Origin: Blepharisma stoltei
Taxonomy: Eukaryota; Ciliophora; Heterotrichea; Heterotrichida; Blepharismidae
DNA length: 64,000 bases
Reading direction: 5' to 3'
Assembly (NCBI GenBank): GCA_914767885.1
Contig: CAJZBQ010000040.1
Location: 930,001 to 994,000, forward strand
This document shows positions 10,301-19,906 of the stretch, piece after piece. The position numbers were made by a program, and so were the translations under genes. Every line of letters begins with the position of its first letter. Within the stretch, counting starts at the first letter, position 1. The notes beneath the pieces were generated by a model. It ran no database searches. It saw only the letters and a program-made list of their open reading frames with translations, and had not been told where the DNA came from.

Positions 10301-13300
10301 ATATTTGAGATTTAAAATAAGCTATTTGGTGACTTTATTTTCCGCTTTCTGGACTCGAGCACAAATTCATTTTCAGACATTTTTGCTCGTTTAAGCCGCC
10401 ATTTTGATTTTGTACACTATGCAAAAAATTAAAGCTCTTAAGTCACCACTTGCGGTTTCATTGAGAACTTGGTATTTAAAGTACCAAAACAACTATTTGA
10501 CACCTTTATTTTCTGCTTTCTGGACTCGAGCACAAATTCATTTTTGAAGAATTTTTGTTCGTTTAAGCCGCCATCTTAATTTTGCACGCTATATAAAATA
10601 TTAAAATTCTTAAATCGCCGCTTGCGGTTTCATTTAGAACTTGGTATTTGAGAACTAAAATAAGCCATTTGGTGCCTTTATTTTCCGCTTTCTGGACTCG
10701 AGCACAAATTCATTTTTGAACATTTTTTGTTCGTTTAAGTGCCATCTTGATTTTGCTCGCTATATAAAAAAATTAAAACTCTTAAGTCACCACTTGCGGT
10801 TTTATTGTAGACTTGATATTTGAGAAACAAAATAAGCTATTTGACACCTCTATTTTCCGCTTTCTGGACTCGAGCACAAATTCATTTTTGAACAATTTTT
10901 GTTCGTTTAAGCCGCCATCTTGATTTGACCGCTATATAAAATATTAAAACTCTTAAGTCGCCACTTGCGGTTTTATTGTAGACTTGATATTTAAAGCATT
11001 AAAACAGCTATTTGATGCCTTTATTTTCCGCTTTATGGACTCGAGCACAAATTCATTGTTTAGCATTTTTTGCTCGTTTAAGCCGCCATCTTGATTTTGT
11101 ACACTATATAAAAAAATTAAAACTCTTAAAGTCACCACTTGCGGTTTCATTCCAAACTTGATATTTGAGAACTAAAATAAGTTATTTGATGCCTTTATTT
11201 TCCGCTTTTTGGACTCGAGCACAAATTTCATTTTTGAACAATTTTTGTTCGTTTAAGCCGCCATCTTGATTTTGCTCGCTATAGAAATATTAAAACTCTT
11301 AAGTCACCACTTGCGGTTTCATTGAGAACTTGGTATTTAAAGTATCAAAACAACTATTTGACACCTTTATTTTCCGCTTTCTGGACTCGAGCACAAAATC
11401 ATTTTTGAACATTTTTTGTTCGTTTAAGCTGCCATCTTGATTTTGCTCGCTATATAAAATATTAAAACTCTTAAGTCACCACTTGCGGTTTCATTGAGAA
11501 CTTGGTATTTAAAGTGTCAAAACAGCTATTTGGTGCCTTTATTTTCCGCTTTCTGGACTCGAGCACAAATTCATTTTTGAACAATTTTTGCTCGTTTAAG
11601 CCGCCATCTTAATTTTGTACGCTCAATAAAAAATTAAAACTCTTAAGCCACCACTTGCGGTTTTATTGTAGACTTGATATTTGAGAAACAAAATAAGCTA
11701 TTTGACATCTCTATTTTCCACTTTCTGGACTCGAGCACAAATTTATTTTTGAACATTTTTTTGTTCGTTTAAGCCGCCATCTTGATTTTGTCAACTTTCT
11801 GATCATCCTTAACATCAGAAAATTAAAAAATAATGGCAATTTTTTTATTATTTATTTCAAGTACTAACCAGAATTGACTCGTCAAAACTATTTGACAAAC
11901 CAAAATACATTGAAATTAAAAAATTTGCAAGAAATCAAAATTCCACAATAGCTCAGGTATTCATAATTCAGACCAAAAAAAATCCTTCAAGTTCTCTAGA
12001 CTGGATCGGGCAGAACTTTTCACTTTTACTATTTGCCTCTCTTATGGAGAAGGAAAAGCTAATTTTCATGGTCCAAAGACCTTTTAGTCAAACTAAGATG
12101 CACGTCTTTTCGCGCTATTGAAGAGAAAGTTCTATAATTTATGTTTAAAATGTAAGCTGTTTAAATTTAATAAATTATCTGAGATCTCACTAATATAATC
12201 ATTAACTACATATCAAATTATTATTTATATAAAAATATATTTATATTCTTGCTAAACAAAGAGCTTAATTTTCTCGAAAATAGCTAGCTAAGGGCAGGAG
12301 CAAGCAAGATGAACTGAGGAAAAAATTCGTGGATTCTTTTGTTCAGAATCTTCAAAATTTGAAAAATAATCTTGAAGAGCACTTAGATGAGCTGGACTCT
12401 AATTTGTTCGAAATTAATAGTTCCTTTGAAAAAGTTTTTCAAGCCCAGAAAATATCAAAATCCGAGCAGGATCCAATTTTAAAACTATTGACTCTGCATC
12501 CAGATGATGCTATTGAAAAAGCTAAAAAAATAATTCCAATAAGTTCAAATTTCTTAGAGACCGATCAAACAGCTTCTATAAAAAGCAAAAAAATAAAAAA
12601 TGGAAGATTATGCAAGCACAAACTCACCCTCTTCTCTGTCTAATGGACAAGAAAAACTTGTCATTGGTCTTGGAGAAGACAAAGTTATCTACAGCTTCTC
12701 TTCCTCAACTCATTTCCTACCAGAGCTTGAAGAAAACAAATTTTTAGAATTGTCAGTGAAATTTTATTTGTCTAAATTTCTCAAAGACTGCAACCAAAAC
12801 AAGAAAAAAGAGCTCTTTTCAGCATTCTGCATCTCAGTTAACCAAAAATTTCCCCCAGAATCAATCCTAAGATGTCATAGATTACCTTCAGGAGATGCTA
12901 TCCTGATCCCTAAAGAAAAATCAATACAACAAGATTTACTGAATCAAATCACATATGAATTAAAATACAAAGGAAGAGACATCATGATACCAATCGGAAT
13001 CTTATGACTAGGTGGTGAAATCAACTACAATAGGTATCGGATTAATTTTACATTACCTCCTGGAATATCGATTGAGGAAACAATTAAATCATTAAAGCAA
13101 ATCTGCGATATAAAAGAAATAATTATGAATAACACAATACAAAATGAAGGCAAGTTTCACAGTCTTAATTTTATACCAGAAGCAAAATACACAATATATG
13201 CTGAATTTAATTCACTAGAGCAAGCATTAGATCTCACAGATATATTGAAAATAGGAAATAACTCAGTATGATTAAATCACGCAGGAACAATGCAATGCAA

Positions 13301-16300
13301 CACTTGTAACGAAATCGGACACCTTGAATCAAACCACGATAAAATTATTGAAATCAGAGAAAAAAGAAAAAGAATTAAGCAATCTAAGAAAGTCAAGAAA
13401 GGTTCAAGAAATTTAAATTTAATCGATCAAAAATACTTAGTCTCTGATAATAAATATGAAAACAACTTAAAAACACGCAAGATCTCAACAATTAAGCCAC
13501 CCAAAAAAAACATTCATCCTCCTGTTAAAACTCAGAATAATGAACCAGTTAATGCCTACAACTATGATATCAAGACATATATTCCTCTAAAGAAGAGCAT
13601 CATAAAGCCGATAGAAATCATAGGAAGAACTATTCTAAAAGAAAATCACAAAAATACAATCAAAAAAATTTTTATAATTAAAAAGACTCCAGCAATAAGG
13701 AAAAATGAACCAGAAAGAGAAGATGTAAATTGAAAGCTTATTAAGGAATCCTCGCAATCCTATAATGAAACTGCTTCCAAATCTCCAAAACTTTCTCCAT
13801 CATCAGAAATAAATTCATCCACTTTGATGACAGATTTTCCTGAAATAAACGTTTCTAAAATCGAAAACCCATTCTTACATAAAAAAGAAAAGAAAGAAAA
13901 ACTGATAGTTGAACCCTTGATTTCAATTTATAACACCCAAAATAAGAAAAAGTTTGAAAATCCTTTCATCAATAAAGATGAAAAAGAAATTTACAAAAAT
14001 AAAAAGATACAAATACTAGAGAGCAGAATGTTCCAAGATATGATTAGACCTCTATGCACAATTCTCTTTATTGAAGCATCTGATAATCTCACAGATCCAA
14101 AAAAATGATTGAAAATAACCCATTCTCCCTTAAGAAAAAATAATGTCCTACCTGTTCAAGTTGAAGAGGAAATTATAATTCCAAATCCAAGAAGATTGTG
14201 CGAAAAAATAATAAGAAAAAATTTTGGATTCATCAACATTTCAGGAATTGGAAAAGACGATCTATCACGAAGACAATTAAGAAATGTTATGATCGAAAAC
14301 GATATTACTATCTTAGGAATAGCAGAAACTTGATTAAAAGATAAAGTTTATATTGATGGTTTTGTGTGAATAGGTAATAATGGACCTATAGTAGGCTACA
14401 GAGGATCAGGTGGAACTGGCTTATTAATTCATAATTCACTGGCAAATGAAATAACTTGAATTGAAACTAATAACCATAGAATAACTGCAGCAAAGATAGA
14501 AGATTTTTTGATAATATGCATATATGCACCAGTACTTGCAAACCACGAAAATGAAAAATCAATTAACGAATATATGAACTGCATCATGAATGTTCAAGAA
14601 ATAATTCAAGCAAACAAAAATGATGCTAATCAATGTATATTACTTGGAGACTTCAATGCACACATAGAAGGTTACTTATCAGATATAAATGATTTAGCTG
14701 GAAAAATATTTATCAAATTTGTTAGAGACAATGGTTTACATATATTAAATGAAACTTCTATATCAACTTTCAGAGGAAATAATAGACACACTATTATCGA
14801 TTATATTATTTCAGAAACCCTATCAAAGATTAAATACATAGAAGTCCCACAATTAAACACCAATCACGTATTATTACTATCTCATATAAAAAGTGTCCAG
14901 ATAATACCAAAGCAAATATCCGTGATTCCATGATATAAATTAGAAGGCAAGGAATTAGAAGCGTTCCAACACAGAATCTGAATCAATTTCCAGAATAAAG
15001 GAATCTACAAAACTCTTGATCCTTTAGCAATATTTAATAACATCAAATCAACAATTGATGAAGAATCAAAATACCTACTAAAACATTTAAAACCAGACCA
15101 TTTTAGAACCCCAGAAATGAAAATCTTATTAAATAGAATAAATGACTCGAGGAAATGAATAAAATTTTGCTGAACGCAAAATAATAGAGAACTTGCTAAC
15201 AAACTACAAAAGGTAAAAAAGGCATGAATAAATAAACTAAAAAGACTATCTAACTATGAAAAAATCAGTGAAAGCAGATTGAAAGAATGTATGCAAGATC
15301 CATATGGAGCCTGAAACAAAATAAAACGTCAGATGAATAAAAATAGAATCGCATTATCATTAAACAAAGAAGAGATTAAAGCTTGAGCAACAGAATTTGA
15401 AAATCAATTTAAAAGTAAAATAGAATTCATACCACAAAAGGGATGCTCAAAAGAAGAACTATGAGATTTCCAAGATATCCAGAAAATCATTAAAAAATTA
15501 CCAAACAAAAAAGCTCCTGGACCAGACAATATAAGAAATGAGATAATAAAGAAAGGTGGAGATATAATGGCAGAAGCAATTACACATTTCCTTAATAGTT
15601 GCAAATTAAATGGAATCCCAGACAAAGCCAATGAAGCAAAAACAATCCTTATATACAAAGGAAAAGGTAATCCGAAGGAACTTAATAGCTATAGACCCAT
15701 AACCTTAATGAATAATTTTATGAAGATTCTTGACAAAGCAGAACTAAAAAGAATTGAAAATACGGTTAATATCTCAGAAAGACAACATGGATTCACAAAA
15801 GGAAAGTCATGCATGACTCAGATTTTTCTCTTAAAATCTACACTGGAATATCGTAAGTATTACAGGATTGGAAAAGGTAGAGACTCATATATATTATTTG
15901 TTGATTTCTCAAAAGCTTATGACTCAGTTAATAGAATTAGACTATTAGAGAAAATTAAAGCAAAAAATATAAAAAATGATAGCTGAAAAATAATCTCACA
16001 AATGCTAAAAGGTGAACAAACTACACTTGTCATAAATGGGATTGAAACAGAAAAAATAAACATAACAAGAGGTGTGAGACAAGGAAGTGCAATATCACCA
16101 TTGTTATTTAATATATATATAGATGATATAGAAAAGGAAAATAATGACATCAATATAGAACTCCTCCCCAACCACCAATTAAAATCAAAAATCAATTTTC
16201 AATATGCAGATGATACAGCTTTTGTAATAGAAGATTGAAAAGACATTGAAAACATTTTAAATAAACTTGATAAATGATCAAAAGATAATGATATGAACTT

Positions 16301-19300
16301 GAATATAGGACCGGAAAAAACAGCAATAATGCCAATCATAACAAAAAATAGGAAAAATATTATAAGTAAACTACCTAAAATATCATACCAAAATCATGAA
16401 ATACCAGTTGTTGAAAAATATAAATATTTAGGCAAAATAATGAATGGAAATATAAGAGGTACAGGATTCGACCAAGCGCATTATAAATACCTCAAAGATA
16501 AAAGCAAAATATCTACTTGCTCACTAATCCCTATGATTAGAAGAATGCTTAACATCCCAAGTAAAACTCTTATAAACTGCTTCAAAGCAATATTCTTACC
16601 AAGATGCACATATGGTCTTGAAATATGCTCAAGAATTAAATGCAAAACTGCAATTAAACAAATTCAAAGATCATTCAATAAGATTATAAGAGAATGTTGC
16701 CATGTTTATGACAAAACACCTATTGAACCCTTATTACTTGATTTAAATATTCCAACAATACAACAATATATTGACCAAAAATCATTGATATTTTTACAAA
16801 AAATTTTTGAATTAACACATATATCTGAGATTGCAACCCATTTCCTAAGAAATTTCGATAATACAATTACACCGACAATGAAAATCTACCAAGAGTTGCT
16901 TCAAAAATATAATTTTACAAAACCATTCGATTTTAATAACAACATGATTAGCTGAAATGACAAAAATTGAAAAGGAAATGTCAAAGATAAACTCAAAATC
17001 TATTGAAGAAACGAAAACATGAGCATAATAAATAAAAAAGTAACATTAAAGATGTTTAAAGAATTAAGGAATCAAACTTTTACCACGAATAAACTCCCAA
17101 AATTCTGAATACTGAATAAAAACCTAATTACTGAAACAAGAATAAAGGCTGCTTGAAGATATGGTGCTGGTCCATCTAAAGTATTAGTTCTATTGAGAAA
17201 CAGAAATAATCAAGATAACATTCGAATTTATGTGAATTATGTAAAGTCAAGGAAACAGATAAACATATTCTTAACGAATGCATAAAATATAAAAACGAAA
17301 GAATCAAATTTATACAAAGATTACAAGATATGATAGGCAGATATATTAACAATACAAGCATATACAATTGACTTATTTCAGATGTTACAGAATTAAAATT
17401 TTTAGAAGAATTAGGTGAAGAAAAATGAGAAAAGATTGACTTTTTAACAAAGATCACACTAAGAAGTATTGATGATAAATTGCGAACTAGCAGAGAAAAC
17501 AGCAAACACAAGCATTTCTTTGAAATCCAAAATATTGAAGATGACCTCAAAAAAGAAAACATATCTATTCATGATTTAAATTTTTGAAGACTCGTTAAAA
17601 GTATAAGGCGTTTGAAATAGTACGCCAATAATTAATTTAATCCTAATCCTAATCTATAAAAAGCCTAGATCTAGTTGTTGAAAAATTTATCGAGGAAAAG
17701 TTTGATAGCTTTTTAAACATATTATTTAATATAGAACAAAAATTTGAGGAATACAATAAATCAATAGACATTACGGATGATTTTTCAAAAATAAAGCAGT
17801 CTATAAAAGAATTAATAAGTAAAATTGAGAGTAGCAGAATAGAGTTTAGTGATTTAAAGCAAAATCTTGGAAGGGGACAGCAAGAAAAAACTAAAAATGC
17901 TGTGGATGAGCAAAATTCTAAAATCCAAATATTTACTCAAAAATTAATAGATCAAAAACATGAAGTACTAGGAAGAATAAACGACCCAGAATTTGAGCAA
18001 GATTTTCGAATTAATTGCTTATCATATGATATCTACTTATTTTCCCCTCAGTAAGTGAGCAAAAAATTTTTCTAGAGAGTTATTAAAAATTTTATAAAAT
18101 TTAATCTAAAAAAAATTTATAAAGAATTTATAATAAAATTTGGATAATTTTTCAATGTTTTATTATGCTCACTCACGGAAAGGTGAGTTTAAAAGAAATC
18201 AACACTTTTGATTCATCACTCAACCAAGCTTATCAAGAATACATCGGTGCTTACCATCAAATTGCATCTCTTTATCTTACCAGAGGAGGCACTGCTAGTA
18301 TGGTGCATGATTTTTATCCTTTATTTTTAGGCATGCATTTTTCCGAAATATATTCTTATCTTTTTTCCAGTCACAAATCTGTTCAAGAATTCAATGAACT
18401 TCTCCAGCCAAGTATCTGACAATTAAAATTTTTGGAAATTGTCACCTAGCATATGACTACAAAAAGGGAAAGAATGCCATACCCTGCTGGTAAGACTAAT
18501 TTGATTGTTTATGATACCGAAAGCGAGCTTAAAGAGTCCAAAGTATTTAATACCCCAGATTCCTTAAATTATGGCACATGCATAGCCCAACTTCCAAATG
18601 GTGAATTATTCTGCTTTGGCAAAAATAATCCGATTTCTGGTATTGCAATAATAATTGGCAGAAATTCAGAATTTCAAGTTTTACCTTCTGGAACACCTTG
18701 CTCAGTTTCCTCAACCTCCTTTTTGAATAAGAAAAAAATATTAAAAGGGGCATTTTATTAGAACGAAAATTGGCCCACTTAAATTTTTCATTATAAAATT
18801 ATCAATTTTATTTAATAGTATTCAAATTGCACTCACCCATTGAAAATAAAGCAATTTGCAATGAATTATTGGCTTTTGCACTATTAAATTAGGTATAAAA
18901 GCTATTTAAAAAGGGCTAATTTCCTAAAAATGTAAATTTTGCTTCAATTAAAGGTAGAAGTCAGCTATCTATTTTAATAGAAGCGTTTATTGCTTTGGAG
19001 GATATGATAACAAAACTGCTTTAACTCTATCAGAGAGATTTGATTTAGATAGAAACCAATGAATTAAATTAAATCCTCTTCCACAAGACGACTGGCTTTG
19101 CCACAGCATAATATTTAAAATGAATATTTTGATTTCTGGGAGCAAAAATAGAAATATTTTACGATATTCAATTGAAAACGACTCTTTCACAAAAATCCCT
19201 TTTCAGTTTGCACCTGGGAGAAGAAAAATCTTGCTAAATGCTGGGAGACTGTATTTAATAGAGTGCGATAATGGAATGGTTTATGAAAGCGAAGATGGGG

Positions 19301-19473
19301 ATGAGACTGCTTGGAAACAAGTCGGAAGATCAATAATTCAGGAAGCATATCCTAGCCAAATTTATTGCGCATATAACAAAGAAGCAATATATATTGGAGT
19401 TAATTATATAAAAGTGCATGAATACTATAGATTTGATTTGGGTCCAAAATCTATGATTCCACTTTCGGTCTAG
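7301..19473 (+). CDS. B-box-like zinc finger + Kelch-repeat protein, split by a ~10 kb insert
   Basis: The N-terminus has B-box-like spacing of Cys/His (CFEASC, YSCDC, CKLH, then two His). After a coiled-coil region (SIKELISKIESSRIEF), the C-terminal half has Kelch/beta-propeller features: SVYCFGGYDNKT, RFDLDRNQW, NGELFCFG and ISGSKNRNILRYS. In-frame TGA occurs as Trp, as in RNQ-W. The coding parts are 7301-7573, 17659-18039, 18190-18757 and 18970-19473 after removing IESs of about 10085, 152 and 214 bp; all joins are TA-to-TA and in frame. Total length is about 575 residues. Proteins of this type often act as substrate adaptors or scaffolds; no specific partner can be named. Gene identity is well supported; exact junctions are predictions. 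Confidence 0.8.
7606..7712. repeat. Small imperfect inverted repeat
   Basis: AATATTTCGGCGCCAG...GCCCATAAT on the left is matched by an inverted AATATTTTGGCACCATAATG...GCCCATA arm on the right. It looks like a decayed MITE of about 107 bp inside the giant IES. The following 7713-7917 is AT-rich with no recognised feature. Confidence 0.5.
7918..12137. mobile_element. Foldback element with ~345-bp TIRs and satellite core
   Basis: The left arm (about 7918-8263) begins TATAGAACTTTCTCTTCAAT and the right arm (about 11795-12137) ends with its complement. The first 40 bp are essentially identical; the rest is roughly 80% similar by eye. The core is the 173-bp tandem array. No transposase ORF is present, so it is non-autonomous. 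Confidence 0.85.
8440..11790. repeat. ~173-bp tandem satellite, about 19 copies
   Basis: The sequence AAAACTCTTAAGTCACCACT recurs at about 8535, 8708, 8881, 9053, 9226 and onward to about 11636, with spacing 170-176 bp. Other conserved parts of the monomer are GGACTCGAGCACAAATTCA, TTTTTGTTCGTTTAAGC and GCCGCCATCTTGATTT. Monomers differ by scattered substitutions and 1-3 bp indels. No monomer has an ORF of note. Confidence 0.95.
12284..12643 (+). CDS. LINE upstream coiled-coil ORF (start unclear)
   Basis: This frame is open from 12284 to the stop near 12643 and has no ATG; the first in-frame near-cognate codon is GTG at 12329. It encodes a short coiled-coil (FVQNLQNLKNNLEEHLDELD) typical of LINE ORF1 N-termini. 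It overlaps the main LINE frame by 44 nt in another phase, so it could be a separate ORF or one joined by frameshifting. Truncation of the start is possible. Confidence 0.5.
   Translation, partial: LAKGRSKQDELRKKFVDSFVQNLQNLKNNLEEHLDELDSNLFEINSSFEKVFQAQKISKSEQDPILKLLTLHPDDAIEKAKKIIPISSNFLETDQTASIKSKKIKNGRLCKHKLTLFSV
12600..17285 (+). CDS. LINE polyprotein: zinc knuckle, APE endonuclease, reverse transcriptase
   Basis: One frame is open from ATG 12600 to TAA 17283-17285 when TGA is Trp, with more than 20 such codons. In order: an RNA-binding-like region; a knuckle-type CNTCNEIGH...H; an endonuclease domain with ILGIAETW, GTGLLIHNS, CILLGDFNAHI and a DYI block; and reverse transcriptase motifs KKAPGPDNIR, LNSYRPITLMN, ILFVDFSKAYDSV (motif A), GVRQGSAISPLLFN (motif B) and QYADDTAF (motif C). 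A C-terminal CELCK...H...C finger lies in another phase (17231-17620), so there is a 1-nt frameshift between about 17216 and 17231. Catalytic residues look intact. Unlike typical two-ORF LINEs, gag-like and pol parts share one frame. Confidence 0.9.
17231..17620 (+). CDS. LINE C-terminal zinc-finger segment, frameshifted
   Basis: This frame holds CELCKVKETDKHILNEC, the usual C-terminal Cys/His finger of LINE polymerases, followed by a Lys-rich tail ending at TAG 17618-17620. It is the natural continuation of the polymerase but lies in a different phase. This indicates either a 1-nt lesion or an assembly error. Confidence 0.75.
18038..18189. mobile_element. IES, decayed CTCCGTGAGTGAAC MITE
   Basis: 152 bp. 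The ends TTCCCCTCAGTAAGTGAGCA and TGCTCACTCACGGAAAGG are inverted repeats resembling the 4270 family. TA-to-TA joining gives SYDIYLKEINTF in the Kelch protein. Confidence 0.8.
18756..18969. mobile_element. IES, 214 bp, TA-bounded
   Basis: AT-rich insert in the Kelch domain. Joining the TA at 18756 to the TA at 18970 gives GAFYFNRSVYCFGGYD in frame. Confidence 0.75.
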
Positions 19474-19906
19474 TAAGCATTTTTATAAACTTTAACAAGC
19501 TATTTAATAATAAAGAATAAGCTATTTTGATTAATGGGCTATGAATATCGTTCCAGCTCTAAACAGCCTCTTTCCTCAAACCTATACTTTCATATTGGCA
19601 TGCTTATAAGATTAGTTATAGTCCATTATTTTGTTTACAAATAAGTTGTTATACCTCTTTAAAACATAATTTTTTCATAATTTAAAACTTTTATCTCAAA
19701 TTTAATTTAAAATACCAAAAAAACCTTAAATTGCTATATTTTTTTTTAAATTAACAAATCTAAGTTTAAAAATTGCACAGATCATTAATAAAATAATATA
19801 AAAACAGAGATAATAATATATAGGAATTTTTAACCCTCACTCAAAAATTGAAAAGGTAAGAAAGAAATAAAATTCATTCTGATCTGCAAACCCTAGAGTA
19901 AACTTT
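19474..19906. other. Intergenic, Kelch gene to USP7-like gene
   Basis: 433 bp of AT-rich DNA between two plus-strand genes. It presumably holds the 3' end of one and the promoter of the other; no specific element was recognised. Confidence 0.4.

Larger units (their letters stand above)
12138..17650 (+). mobile_element. Non-LTR retrotransposon (LINE), near full length
   Basis: It contains a gag-like region with a zinc knuckle, an APE-type endonuclease and a reverse transcriptase, and ends in a TAATCC-type tandem tail (TAATCCTAATCCTAATC). The first about 150 bp (12138-12283) is an AT-rich leader without coding signal. It sits directly after the foldback element inside the giant IES of the Kelch gene, so it should be eliminated from the somatic nucleus. 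It uses TGA as Trp throughout, as the host does. Confidence 0.93.
7572..17656. mobile_element. Giant IES (~10.1 kb): foldback satellite element + LINE
   Basis: TA at 7572-7573 and TA at 17657-17658 can be joined so that ...NYL continues as KSLDLVVEKF in frame in the Kelch gene. Everything between is non-host: a small inverted repeat (about 7606-7712), a foldback element (about 7918-12137) and a LINE (about 12138-17650). Without removal the Kelch gene would stop at TAA 7592. Confidence 0.8.

Noticed and set aside
8440-11790. CRISPR-like array of regular repeats
   Set aside because: The units are about 173-bp direct tandem copies with no distinct short repeat and unique spacer, and the genome is clearly eukaryotic.
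13005-17285. LINE reading frame as a heavily degraded pseudogene with many stops
   Set aside because: All the internal stops are TGA at positions fitting Trp, as in host genes; with TGA read as Trp one phase is open across 4.7 kb.
17630-17656. TAATCCTAATCCTAATC as a telomere-like repeat
   Set aside because: It is only about three units, lies at the LINE 3' end, and similar short tails end the SINE-like elements; it is better explained as a retroelement tail.
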